Positions 1-10,553 of a DNA stretch of 64,000 nt are shown here, piece after piece. How positions within the stretch are numbered: the stretch's first letter is position 1; the number at the start of each line of letters is the position of its first letter. The position numbers and the translations under genes were made by a program. The stretch comes from Cichorium intybus (lineage: Eukaryota > Streptophyta > Magnoliopsida > Asterales > Asteraceae). The notes beneath the pieces were generated by a model. The model was not told the origin of the DNA and made no database searches. It saw only the letters and a program-made list of their open reading frames with translations. The stretch spans positions 73,741,994-73,805,993 of the forward strand of contig CM042013.1 in assembly GCA_023525715.1 (NCBI GenBank), written 5' to 3'.

Positions 1-2
1 AA

Positions 3-139
3 GTACCTTGTTATTATTGTGCTAAACCTCCCAACCTAAAAGTATTGGAAATTGAACACTGTGGGCTTGTAGTGTATTTTAGCGACCTAATTTCACTTCT
101 TCAGAGGCGTATGGTTCGGCGGTGGTGTTGTCTTTAGCA
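3..139 (+). pseudogene. C-terminal fragment of a coding region (possibly R-gene related)
   Basis: The frame starting at base 3 is open from the window edge to a TAG at 137-139 and gives a leucine-rich tail containing PNLKVLEIEHCGLVVYF. The pattern 'E-I-E-x-C-G-L-x-x-x-Y' resembles the end of the post-LRR (C-JID) domain of TNL receptors, but the match is short and the upstream part lies outside the window. It is on the strand opposite to the two TNL genes. An alternative is a chance open frame. An AATAAA-like hexamer lies near 203. Confidence 0.3.
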
Positions 140-560
140 AACCTAGATCTAGATATTACTATATTGATGCATGCCATTCTATGGTTGGCATTTATAAACA
201 TGAAATAAAGTGGGATGAGTATACCTGAACAAAAAAACCCACATCCTCTTTGGTGCTAGTAACACTTGGGGTGTGAACTTTATAAAACAAATCTCAGTTT
301 GTGGCTTGTGTGCTTATATTAAAATTAATTATGTTACAATTTATTTACATGTAGTTCAACCCACTGTCCACAACCCTGATTTTATTAAATCTTTAAAGCT
401 TTCTGCTAAACCATGTTTAATTTCATTATAAAAGGAGGGATAAAAGTGGAAAATCGGTCCAAAACGTGGTCAGCCCGCGATCCGGATGGAGTCCGGGGTC
501 AGCCCGCGAGCCTAGCGGATCGGAGTTACTCTGAGAACCATTATGTAGTATGGTAAATTT
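140..560. other. Intergenic stretch
   Basis: No gene is visible. The stretch is AT-rich except for a GC-rich patch at about 455-530, where the 13-mer GGTCAGCCCGCGA occurs twice (468-480 and 497-509). This segment has no counterpart in units B or C, so unit A has been altered here. Confidence 0.5.
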
Positions 561-965
561 GTAATGGGACATGTAGTATTTTGGGGATTGAGCCAAATGT
601 AAAAGATAAGTGGGTAACAAATTTATCATAATGAGAAAAAGTAATAGGAAAGATCTTTAAAATTAGAAACAGTGAGACAGGTTCATACCAAAGCCCAGCA
701 GAGTTCAACAAATTAAAATGCATGGTAATGAGAAGTTCAATGAGCATAATCCTGAACAACAATAATAAATTTAAAGAAAATGATTAACTTTAATAATTTA
801 AAACAAAAGAAACAATTGACCGCCTTTGACCAAGATCTATGTTTCTCCTGTGAAAGAAATCCTAAACTTGCCAGTAGAAAATGTGAGAAATTTTAGTCGA
901 TCAGTTTCACCGTCTACCAATAGAATGAGCATGGCCAAAGCAATCAAAACAGACTGAAACACTTA

Positions 966-1977
966 GGGTGCGTTTAGTTGCGGAAAACTGTTTTCCGTTT
1001 TCCATTTTTCATTTTCAGAAAAATGAAATGAGTTTTCATTTTCAGTTTTCTATTGAAAATTTAGAAAACGCGTTTAGATAAAACCGATTCCGTTTTCATT
1101 ATCTATTTTAGAAAAACAGAAAACATGTTTAGATATCTATTTTCTATTAATTTTCATTTTCCAATTTTTGATTTGGGGTTGTGGGGGTGGGGTGCGGGTA
1201 AGTGGTAGTGGGGTGGGGGTGGGGTGCGGGTAAGTGGGTAGGGGTGGGTGTTTGGGGGTGGGGGTGGGGTGGGGTGGGGTGCGGGTAAGTGGTAGTGGGG
1301 TGGGGGTGGGGTGCGGGTAACTGGGTAGAGGTGGGTGTTTGGGGGTGGGGGTGGGGTGGGGGTGGGTGGTGGTGGGTGAGGGTTGGGTGGGGTGTGTGGT
1401 GGGTGGGGGTAGGTGGGGTGGGGTGGGGGTGGTGGTGGTGGGTGGGGGTGGTGGGTGGCGAGTGGGGTGGGGGTGGGTGGTGGTGGGTGAGGGTTTGGTG
1501 GAGGGTGGGGGTAGATGGAGGTGGGGTGTGGGTAGGGTGGTGGGGGCGGGTGGGGTAGGGGTAGGTGGGTGGTGGTGGGTGAGGGTTGGGGTGGGGTGTT
1601 GGGGGTAGGTGGGGTGGGGTGGTGGTGGTGGTAGGTGGGGGTAGGTGGAGGTGTGGGGTGGAGTGGGGTGGTGGGTGGGGTGGGGTGGGTAGAGGGTAGG
1701 GTGGGTGTAGGTGTAATTGTAGGGTGTAGGTGAAAATGAGTGTGTGTGTTTGTTTTTGTATGTTTTAGAAAAATTTTGGAAATAGAAAAATTTAGAAAAC
1801 AATAATTTTGGGTTTTCCAAAATTTTCCAATTCTTTGTAATTTTGGAAAAATGAAAAATTTTCATTTTCTTGGAAAACTTTGGAAAAATTGACGAACTAA
1901 ACGCGTTTTCAAAATTCTCATTTTTCTTGGAAAATTTTTCCGGAAAACAGAGCAGTTTTCCGTAACTAAACGCACCC
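966..1977 (+). mobile_element. Harbinger-like MITE with G-rich minisatellite core, copy 1
   Basis: The terminal inverted repeats are about 25 bp long. The left end reads GGGTGCGTTTAGTTGCGG and the right end is nearly its reverse complement. The element is flanked by a 3-bp TTA duplication (963-965 and 1978-1980), as in the PIF/Harbinger superfamily. The unoccupied site is visible at 56281-56300 (AACACTTAGGATTCAAG), and a diverged one at 32521. The arms are AT-rich and rich in AAAACG/TTTTCC words. The core is GGGGTGG-type minisatellite. No transposase is encoded. Copy 2 lies at 53761-55244 in the opposite orientation. Confidence 0.85.
1172..1722 (+). repeat. G-rich minisatellite (GGGGTGGGGGT-type)
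   Basis: About 550 bp are almost entirely G and T on the plus strand, built from variants of GGGGTGGGGGTGGG and GGTGGGTGGTGGTGGG. There are many runs of three or more G, so this strand could form tandem G-quadruplexes. The long open frames here (Pro/Thr/His-rich on minus, Gly/Trp/Val-rich on plus) follow from the composition and are not genes. Confidence 0.9.
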
Positions 1978-1980
1978 TTA

Positions 1981-3400
1981 GGATTCATGTTTTATTAGGT
2001 TTTACATTCATATGAGAGATACTTGAATGCAAGAAATAACTTCATACTTTCATTTATTTGTATATTATAGCAACCTACTTATGTATATTCCTATGCGACT
2101 TTAATTGTACCAATTTTTTTCTTTCGGAAGTATTGTAGTGAAAATTGCTTTGTAGTTGGATTACATTGCTATAAGTGGTAATTCTTTTTCAAACTAGAGT
2201 GTTGTAAGAGGATGAAATAAAAGAAGGATGTCATAATAAGTATCAATGAAAGTATATTGCTATATCTTCCACAAATTGTTGTTCCATCCTCCTTGTTGGT
2301 GCACACTGAGTAATAACTGTTCGGTGTTAAACCTGCAAATTTGATGTCTTCTCTACTGCTTAACTTAGATTTTCACAGTAAACATCAACATGATCTCAAA
2401 ATTGTTGATTGTTTTGACAATGACACTTACAAAGTTGTTAATTCCAAATACTCGAAAAAGAGGGAAAAAAACATATCATAGGAGATAGAAATACAAACTA
2501 AGGATATCTATTAGAACTTCATTTCTCTGACTATACATATTCACCATCATCAGCAAGACAAATAGAAGCTGTCAAAAGGGATTTTTTTAAGAACATTGAA
2601 CAAAAAAGGGGATAAGAAAGTAGCCAGATCACCGGTCGCAGGTAGCTGATACTTCAAAAATCGCAGTACACACTTTGACATAATTGTACTGAAGAAGATT
2701 TTGCAATGTGTTCTTTCAATGAGGGCACAACCTATACTTCAAATTCCACCTCTAATAGACTAAAACATCAGTCCCTGGTATTTTCAATTTTGCAGCCATT
2801 AAGCTATTGTAGAGTAGAACAATTTGAGATCGACAATGTCCTAAGTGGGTTGGGGTTGGAGAAGGAAAAATTGAAGAAGAATTTTAACTTGTAATAAGTT
2901 CTAGTTACTTATAGAAGTCCGAACTTGTGTGTCTCTTCTTATTGTGATTGGCCTATTGGAAAATATAACAATAAACAAGCGATTAGGCCAAAATTGATGG
3001 GGAAAAGGTTTAGAATGCCAAAAATAGATTAAACATCGAAGAAATCAAGTAAGAAACATACCTGGTTAGGGTTTGGCTCGTTCGAGCTCGGGCAGATATG
3101 AGGAAAATCGATCGAATCGAAAAAGAAGATGATCGTCATATATCATCATATTCACTTTGCGTCTACTTTTTACATTGTACTGAATTGAAGACTACAGGGA
3201 GATACTTTTATGTGTTCCAAGTTAGAAAGCAGGGGTTGTTCAGGTATAGTTTTGGGTTGCGGGTAGTTCGGATTGAGGTTATTCAGGTTTTTTGTTATAA
3301 ATACCCAATTCGAGTATTAGTTAAACGGGTATAATTTCAGGTCGGGTATGTTAGCGAAATACCCGAATTTGGCATAGCTACACTCATGGGTTAGATTATT
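1981..3400. other. Downstream flank of TNL pseudogene 1, no gene
   Basis: AT-rich sequence with no supported coding region. It aligns with 32530-33460 and 34390-34560 in unit B and with 56290-57490 in unit C. The unoccupied target of the 56784 MITE is here at 2892-2894 (CTTGTAATAAGTTCTAG). Confidence 0.6.
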
Positions 3401-3539
3401 GTTTGAGCAAATTTTGGGTTTGTCATTTTCTTTTTACCAACAACATATAAGTGTGATCCACTGGAAAGAAAAAGAAAATTAAATGTAGATATATTTGAAA
3501 CAACAAGCATCTCGTATTACACAGGTTAACAAAAAGCAT

Positions 3540-3830
3540 TTCTAAGTTTTTGAGTTTGATGATACCCTTAGGTTTTGATCTCCGGTCATCTTTCTTGTTG
3601 TCCAAGTTTCCTACCTTGCTCGACAATTCAGTGATGGCCTTCAACAGATCACCGATCTATTGGGCATTTTCTTTCATTGACGATTTAGACTCTTCATGGA
3701 ATTTGGCAAACTCTGTCTCCAAGTTTATGATCTTCATAGTGTTGTTAGTCATGTTAGCACCAGAACTCTACCAATTTGAGCAGGACCAGTTATTCGAGAA
3801 ACAGGGATTCTCCAAGTTTATGATCTTCAT
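3540..3830 (-). pseudogene. Captured gag-like coiled-coil fragment at the 3' end of TNL pseudogene 1
   Basis: On the minus strand this piece reads as a charged, heptad-like segment with one internal stop, containing ETEFAKFHEE, ITELSSKVGNL and DNKKDDRRSKPK. It looks like the coiled-coil start of a retrotransposon gag, but I cannot name the family. Unit B has no equivalent: there the receptor C-terminus continues instead. A 23-bp direct repeat (about 3716-3738 and 3809-3831, TCTCCAAGTTTATGATCTTC core) lies at its receptor-proximal edge and may mark the junction. Confidence 0.4.
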
Positions 3831-4065
3831 AATGGTGGTATATCCAGGTATGGGTGTTCGTTATATTTCTAATTATGATCACTGGCAGATATTGGAATTC
3901 AACATCCATTGGCATTTGCACATAGCAGAAATTCAATCCAGTGAGGTTGTTAGAAGATGATGGGATGGTAAATGTAATTGACGGCCCTGTGCTTCTATCG
4001 GTAATGCAATTTGGAATCTCTTCACCTCCATAAATGGTGCTAAATATTCCGAATTCATAATACAT
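3790..4065 (-). pseudogene. Pseudogene 1 exon 5: truncated post-LRR (C-JID) domain
   Basis: The acceptor TGCAG precedes MYYEFGIFSTIYGGEE, the start of the post-LRR jelly-roll domain (C-JID) that follows the LRRs in many TNLs. About 80 residues match gene 2. After TWIYHHY the sequence switches to the captured gag-like segment and stops within 13 residues. Gene 2 has about 240 residues here. Confidence 0.8.
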
Positions 4066-4148
4066 CTGCAAAATACAACCACGTTAAAGAATCAACATAA
4101 ATTATATATAAATATTCAGACAAAGTCGGATAGTTGACTAGAGCAAAC

Positions 4149-5079
4149 CTGGATCTCAGATTCCACATATCCTCCATCCCATGAAGAAGTACGCATGCCC
4201 CTTGCATTAAGGAAGTCTAGCTTAGTCCAGGCCAAACTATGTAATACCTTTTCCTCAACACCTGCCATTGGTTGGATTTTGACCAAGCCTTCAAATTCAA
4301 ATGAGGAAGGTAATAGCATACTTTCTTCTACATGGACATCGAGTGGGGACATTTTTGTGTCAAACACAAGTTTCCGTATCAAAGATTTATGCTCAGAATA
4401 AAGGTTCAAATATGTTAGTGTTTGTGGAGGATGCTCTACTGACGTCAACATTTTACAGTCTTGCATACTAAGCATTTCAAGCCTAGGAAGGTTTCTCACA
4501 CAATTGGGCAGGAAAACAATAGGATTTTTATCTAAATATAATTCCCTTAACATGGATAGGCAACCGAACTCTATGGGAAAGGATTCAACGGACAAATTAG
4601 TATTTGCAAGTGACAACCTTACTAAAGATCTTGGAAAAGAAATCACAAAGAACTTCGAATCACTAGGCACGGCCTCGAGAATGGGCATGCGAGTAGCACA
4701 TGTGCTCATACCAGTGTTACTCGTCTTGAATAACACTCGTCTTGAACAATTCAGGTGAATCCATATCCCTAATCTTGATTTGGGATTCACCGAGATTACA
4801 ACCCTCTAGCAATAGTGTTTCGACTTTGTTTAACCTAACTATGATTCTTGGAAGTTCTTCAAGCTTGTTGCAATAGCTTAGATCAACAAGGACAAGTTTA
4901 AGACATTGCTCAATTGATAGAGAAACCTTAAGCAAACCAATGCAATTTCTAACTATTAACCTCTCAAGTGCAAGGAGTTGGTCAAAGCCACCCACACTAC
5001 AAAGTCGTTCACAAAAACCTAAATTAAGAATCTTCAATGATCTAGGCAACCTTTGGTCTTCTAAGCAAGATCCAGTTAT
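4149..5079 (-). pseudogene. Pseudogene 1 exon 4: LRR exon 2 with 16-bp duplication
   Basis: The acceptor TAAGCAG precedes ITGSC. The exon encodes leucine-rich repeats, for example RSLKILNLGFCERL, LVLVDLSYCNKLEELP and SLVRLSLANTNLSVESFP. It ends at donor CAG|GTTTGC (4149). A 16-bp exact tandem repeat at 4719-4750 shifts the frame after LFKTS. Reading one copy only would keep the frame, so this is a clear slippage or duplication lesion. Confidence 0.85.
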
Positions 5080-5159
5080 CTGCTTAAGCGGAGATAAGTT
5101 AGAATAGTAGTGAATTTTATCAAGTGAACATGGAAGAACAATAAATGGAGATAAATTAC

Positions 5160-5471
5160 CTTTTTGGTCTTCCAAGGTCGTTGTGGAATGCCAAAAGATT
5201 CAATATTGCTATTTGACATGTCAAGAGAAACCAAATTCTCCATCAATAAGTGTGAGGGTATCGAATCTAAAGGAAATCCATGCATACACAACCATCTTAA
5301 TTGTTCTGGAAAGTTCTTGTAAGAACCATCGATTTGCACATAATTGAGTTGTAGCAGCATTAGCCTATCCATCTTACACAATGCATCTGTTTTCAACTCA
5401 AGTGATCCATGTAACTTCTCTTTCTCAAGCATTCTCATGTCAAGAGTGAGGCCTAGAACATTATCCGTACC
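5160..5471 (-). pseudogene. Pseudogene 1 exon 3: first LRR exon
   Basis: The exon runs from acceptor TTCATAG (before GTDNVLGLTLDMRMLEKE) to donor AAG|GTAATT. It encodes the NB-LRR linker and first repeats, with LMLLQLNYVQIDGSY, LRWLCMHGFPLDSIP and NLVSLDMSNSNIESF. The frame is open through this exon. It lacks the 14-15-residue internal duplication seen in gene 2. Confidence 0.85.
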
Positions 5472-5555
5472 CTATGAAAGGGGATGCAAATACATTTTCA
5501 ATTGTTATAAACAAATATATAGAAATACTTTAACCAAGTATATATCGTCTTTTAC

Positions 5556-6680
5556 CTTTTTCTGTTTCAACACTTTGAACGACTCATGGCCCCATAATCG
5601 ACTTCGTTCCCATGGCGTGTAATGTGATTCTTCATGCACCACAAATCTTCCCATTTCTTGAACCAACTGATGCATCCTCAATTCGTTATCCCATCCAATA
5701 CTAAGAAAGCATTTGTCGATGAGATTCGTGATCCCGGTATTTGTTTCTATATCACAGGCCTCTAATATTGTTACAATAACATCTTTATCCATTCCAACAA
5801 AAAAACAAGCAATATGCTTGAACAAGTCCTTATTTTGTATGGATGGCAATAAATCAAAGCTTGTTTTTAATATGTTATTTACAGGGGAACGATTTTCTTT
5901 CTTTAGCCTGTCTATATACCCTTCCCAATAAGCTACTTCTCGATCATGTAGTGAACTGCCTGAAACTTTAAGAGCCATTGGATGTCCTTCACAATACTTT
6001 ACAAGTGTTTGTGTCACCTCTTCATAACCTACTTTGGGATCATTGCACGTGAATGCATGAAAACAAAAAAGCTTTTGTGATTCAATCTTAGATAAACCTT
6101 TAAGCTTGTGCATTACATGCTTGGGTTCAAAGCTCGTCTTGAATAGTGCACAGCTCTCTATCAACCATGCGTTTTTTGTTGTTACGATTATTTTGCTTCC
6201 TGAATGAAAACCTTTTCTTCCGAGCAATGCATCTAACTGCTCTAGACTATCAATATCATCAAGAACTAGAAACACCTTTTCACTAGCTACTGCCTTCTCT
6301 ATCATTGAGGTATACATAGAAACAAAACGAACTTGAACTGAACTTGGTTTTGAAATGTCATCATAAAGTTCTTTTTGTACATCAAGCAACCCATTAGACT
6401 TTTCAACACATCTCGTACTGATATTCTCAATGAAGGTGCTTGTGTCAAATTCATGAGAATGTAAAGCATAGACATATTTGGCTAAAGATGTCTTCCCAAT
6501 CCCACCCATACCCAAAATAGTGAGTGCATCTGCAGTATGTGAGGTGCATCTTTCAACCATGAAGTGACGAACTGAATGGAATCGTCCATCCCAAAAAGTC
6601 GAGGCAATGGAAACCTTGAGGATATGCGTAATCTACGATAGATGTACTTAACCGTTTCGTCAAGGACCACTGTCTCCCGC
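5556..6680 (-). pseudogene. Pseudogene 1 exon 2: NB-ARC domain with frameshift
   Basis: The acceptor TTTCAG|GCGGG lies at 6680 and the donor AAG|GTAAAA at 5556. Motifs in order are LPRLFGMDDSIQFV, P-loop GMGGIGKTSLAKYVY, kinase-2 KVFLVLDDIDSL, RNBS-B GSKIIVTTKNAWL, GLPL-type EGHPMALKVSG, RNBS-D FKHIACFFVGMDKDV and the MHD position MHQLVQEMG. Compared with gene 2 one base is missing near 6546, so the pre-P-loop part and the rest are in different frames. Confidence 0.9.
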
Positions 6681-7375
6681 CTGAAATTTGATTAAGTAAG
6701 AACCACAAAACACAGCCCAAAAAACTAACATGCCATATTGGAGATCTAACTTTCCTAAAGATCCAAATACAATAAGCTATTTTTAATCAAGTTAACTGCA
6801 TCATAACTATCAGCATATTCTCACTTCTAACCATATAAGCATTTATTTTGCAAGGTCATAATTTTAGACTAGGCCACCAAATTTCATTGTGTTACTACAA
6901 AATCATCTAACTCAAATATATCGACATGATTTCTCATGAATCTGGACAAAACGCCAGTGAATTGTTATAAGTTGACTTTTTACACCAAATAAGTAAGAGT
7001 ATTTATTTATCATGCCAACACAAGGTAGAATGATTTAAAAGAAAATTAAAAAAATTACAACCATTGAAAATTTGGTTCATTCACTAAAAGCATATAAAAT
7101 GGGTTATCCAAATGAATTTGTTATGATAAATAAATAAATGCATAGTAAAAGCATTAAAGCTAGTTACATGGTTAACCTACCTATATGAATTAATTTATGA
7201 AGTCACATATAGATTCAACTATATGCATTTTTTATGATTTATCCAAATTTAAATGCATAAAGAATATGGCTATTTGAATATCATGAAGAAACGTATTGAA
7301 ATGCATAAGGAGAAGATGATATTGACTTTTCATGTGTATTCATACGTAGAGAAATATGGGTAAGAAAGTGAATAC

Positions 7376-7872
7376 CTGCCATTTGCATTTATCCCTTTTA
7401 AATCAGCAACTTCTGTAAGTGCTTTATTCCAATGGTCCATCTTTTGAGCCAACTCACTTCTCTTGTCTGCATCAGTCTCCGCCTCCATTCTCTGTCTATG
7501 CTTAGTCATTGCCTGTCTAAAGCTACTTTGTTGCTTCCTCACATCGGTGGGCTCAATATTATAAAATATGGGAATAATAATATGGTTGGATGCCTTGCTT
7601 TGCTCAAGGATCAACACCATTTCATCAAGACACCATGTGGAAGTAGCATAGTTCTTGGACAACACAATAACAGAAGCCCTAGATGCTTTAATCGCACTCT
7701 TCAATTCTGGTTTCAGGTCTTCCCCGATTTCGACCTCCTCTTCATCCAAGAAGGTAGTGATATTGGCATGCATAAGGACACTATAAAGGTGATCAGTGAA
7801 AGTTAAACGAGTGTCACAGCCTCTAAAACTTATAAATACGTCATAAGCATGACGATAAGTAAATATTGTGTT
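7376..7872 (-). pseudogene. Pseudogene 1 exon 1: TIR domain without start
   Basis: The frame gives HAYDVFISFRGCDTR, then FLDEEEVEIGEDLKPEL, SRASVIVLSKNYATSTWCLDEM and IIPIFYNIEP, a complete TIR core including the Glu of WCLDE expected at the NADase site. It ends at donor CAG|GTATTC (7376). No ATG precedes it. The homologous 5' end and about 100 bp of leader seen in gene 2 (43015-43110) are deleted, and the join lies near 7850. An internal ATG at 7773 would start inside the TIR fold. Confidence 0.85.
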
Positions 7873-8274
7873 CTAAAGCTTTTGAACCCACACTTTCCTC
7901 AGTTGTGCCTCAACATCAGGATCCCATACATAATGTCTGTACAGAAAATTCAAATTATTAATAACTATGCAACCTAATTCTAATAAAGAATTTGAACCTC
8001 AACAATGATACCTTATATTTTACAAAATAAAAACTTGAAGTGTTTAGATAACAATACGTATGCACCTCCAATTTTTTCCATGTAAATTTAATATGCTTCA
8101 GAAATTACCAACATATACACAACTACATATTGATATAGGATCACCATAACATTGAGATGGGAATCATTTAAAAATTGGTTACTCAAATTACTTAGATTGG
8201 TTAACCTGTTTAACGATCCACGGAAAAAGCAAGAACAAATCTTCTGAAATCTGAATTTTGTTATCACTAGATTT

Positions 8275-8422
8275 TTTTTTTTTTTTTTTTGGAAACGGCA
8301 ATTTTAACACCTTGAGGGTACTCGGCCTTGCACCCAGGGCGGTTTGCGATTACCTATGATGCAAAGCCTTTCCCCTCCGCCTGTTTATTCGCCGCCCAAG
8401 GAAAATCCCCCACATGGGGTTA
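8275..8422 (-). mobile_element. Short poly(A) retroposon (SINE-like)
   Basis: A 148-bp insertion begins with a long T-run on the plus strand (a poly(A) tail on minus). It is bracketed by an exact 15-bp target duplication GTTATCACTAGATTT (8260-8274 and 8423-8437). A long TSD plus poly(A) is the hallmark of target-primed reverse transcription. Unit B has the unoccupied site at about 43676-43695. The body contains CCTTGAGGGTACTCGGCC and TCGCCGCCCAAGG. Clear pol III A/B boxes were not found, so a 5'-truncated LINE end is possible. Confidence 0.75.
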
Positions 8423-9286
8423 GTTATCACTAGATTTAGTATGGAATATTGATGGGCTTGCTCCATATGATAAATTTTTGAAAGTAACAAGTCCCACCAT
8501 TTCTAAGCTTTTAATTACAAGGTCTATACTATATGAAACTTCAAAGGTAAACTCACTTTATATACAAAGCATATATACATCATCATCAATTTTGAGTGGC
8601 ATCTATTTTTGAAAGCTATGTGAAGGTAATGGTTTGTACTTTGTACTCCCCCTAGAATATGACTTTGATTCAACCGAATCCTACCTGTTATTACAACATT
8701 TACGTGAAAAGACTAACGAGCAAAAGTAATAGAATCTGGAAGCAGATGTTGACCAATGTTGTAGGTGTCAAATCTAAAAAAAAATCCCTTGTCAAAGTTG
8801 AAGCTCAACGAAAACCCAATTTAGCCTATTTGCAAATATATGGAGCATTATTTGATTGATATAGGATGTCTGCCCTAGCGAAATCCTAATTTCCATTCAA
8901 AGAATATAACACCTGAAAATACTTAACAAGAACCGAGATGTCTTATATTGTGGCTTAAATAGATCAGCAAGTTTTAGCAAAGGGGAACATCACTAGGCAA
9001 TTTAGCATTATTATGATGAAATATTAAAGCTTTTCCCTTATGAGTGTTAAGGTTACCATTCAGGTTCGAAGAGATTCATATGTCGAAAATGGGAAAGTTT
9101 AGGGGAATTCAGAAAGTATGATGTTGGACTCTGTAGTATCCTAATTGAAATACGAAACTGAAAAAAAGTGATTGAGATAATCGAATCGTCAATCACCTGT
9201 TAATGAACAAACAAATGATTATTATGTGATTTATAATTGATATGATAAATCATCTAACAACATGTGAAACTAACTTGTAAAATTAC

Positions 9287-9500
9287 CTGCCTACAGAGCT
9301 ACAGCGACACCTGAAACGGAGAGAATGGCGGACAAACCAACGGCGACGCGACCGAGAAGGATGAGGAGTAAAACTACAGGGCGAACGGCGGGAAGTCGGT
9401 CGGTAAATGTCGAGTCAACGAGGAAGGAAGGTAAAGGCGAGAGAGATGAAAGAGAAAGAATGTTAGTTGGAGGACTTCACTGTATTTCTTCTTTTGATTA
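9287..9500 (-). other. Possible untranslated first exon of TNL unit A
   Basis: On the minus strand a CT-rich leader ends in GGCAG|GTAATTTTAC at 9287. The paralogous place in unit B (44858) keeps the same exon-like edge, GGCAG|GTAACTG. CT-rich sequence followed by a conserved splice donor suggests a 5' UTR exon spliced to the TIR exon. A plus-strand open frame here (9325-9591) is not conserved in unit B. This is inference; RNA reads would settle it. Confidence 0.3.
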
Positions 9501-9599
9501 TTCTTTTCCATTTTCCAGTAGATTTTTATTTTTTTATTTATTATTTTTTAAAACAGCAATTTCCATGATATTATATTTTGATCTTTTCTAAGTAAGGTT

Positions 9600-10045
9600 T
9601 TTTTTTATAATTATCCTTGCACTAATGACATGATCAATGATATATTTATTGATATTATTATTTGGAATAAATTTCCTGGATAATTAAAAATACGAAATTG
9701 CAGTTTGGTCTATATGGTTTGACATTTTTATTTGGATTTGGTATAACAAGTTTTAAAATTATAGATTTTGTCCCTATCAGTAAATCTTATAACGGGTTTG
9801 GTTTATTCCAAAATTGAAAAGACTATGATACTTTTTTCTAATCGTTATTCTATTTTTTATTTTGTTTTGTTAATTATCATCATCATATTTCGAAATATCA
9901 TGCAATATGAGGATCTAAACCCTTTTCTCTAACATATAAGGTTTTTTGGTTGATTTGTTAAACCATTAGTATTATTTTTGTTAACCCCACAAAAAAATCT
10001 CAAACCAAAAAAGAATATACTGTGAAACTATTATGAAAGTGCTTT

Positions 10046-10139
<94 letters not shown>

Positions 10140-10553
10140 TTGTTCTTATGATGACGGTAAAAAAATTTAGTATTTTCAAAATGCCTCCGTCATGATATAT
10201 TTTTTGCAAGCTACAAATGTGAGACTAAAAAAATTGGTCCAATGATAATTAGACAATTATGTATGTCACATGTGCCAAAATTTAAGGATTTCGCTAAAGC
10301 TCATATTTCTTATTGTATCATACATCCTTGATTTTTATTTTTGTATATTAGAAATGCTTAACCATTTGTCGTAATTTATTTATTCCTCATGGACGTTCAA
10401 ATTGAACAAATTGGATAAGGCTGCAAATTTTTCATAAAAGCGTTCGTAAAATCTCACCATGCATGTGAGAATTTAACAATTTTTACCATTTTAGTACAAT
10501 TACAAGTATGTTACACTTCATAATACTATTTACATCATCAAATATGGTACAAA
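9600..10553. other. AT-rich upstream flank of unit A
   Basis: No gene is visible. The part from about 9940 to 10540 matches 53480-55500 of the displaced flank. The position equivalent to the insertion site of MITE copy 2 is empty here at 10282-10284 (CAAAATTTAAGGAT). Confidence 0.6.
10049..10134. repeat. (AT)n microsatellite
   Basis: An 86-bp perfect AT dinucleotide tract in the unit A flank. The open frame of repeated Tyr-Ile over it is an artefact. Confidence 0.98.

Larger units (their letters stand above)
3790..7872 (-). pseudogene. TIR-NBS-LRR immune receptor, pseudogene 1 (unit A)
   Basis: The full exon order of a TNL is present on the minus strand: TIR, NB-ARC, LRR-1, LRR-2, post-LRR domain. 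All introns have GT-AG borders at the same places as gene 2. Four lesions disable it. (1) The 5' end, including the start codon and about 20 codons, is missing; the open frame upstream of the TIR runs into TAG at 7875-7873. (2) A 1-bp deletion near 6546 breaks the frame just before the P-loop. (3) A 16-bp tandem duplication (4719-4734/4735-4750) breaks the LRR exon. (4) The second half of the C-terminal domain is replaced by a gag-like fragment. TNLs sense pathogen effectors and signal through TIR NADase activity. This copy should make no full receptor. Confidence 0.9.
560..10553. repeat. Tandem TNL unit A
   Basis: This is the first copy of a tandemly duplicated block: downstream flank (560-3400), TNL pseudogene (minus), upstream flank (7880-10550). 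The downstream flank matches 32120-33460 and 55880-57490, and the distal upstream flank matches 53480-55500, in the same order and orientation. The shared stretches include the words around 600-960, 1981-2900, 3380-3540 and 9940-10540. Later insertions (the 966 MITE, the 8275 retroposon, an (AT)n tract) are absent from the sister units. Confidence 0.85.

Noticed and set aside
1137..1988. 283-residue Pro/Thr/His-rich open frame on minus, and the 391-residue one at 53898-55073
   Set aside because: They lie over C-rich minisatellite inside a MITE. CCA/CCC/CAC-type repeats cannot form stop codons, so length is expected from composition. The shared start reflects shared MITE arms, not a gene.
9325..9591. 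Plus-strand 88-residue open frame starting MADKPTATRPRR
   Set aside because: The counterpart in unit B (about 44880-45010) does not keep the frame; a minus-strand leader exon explains the conserved edge better.
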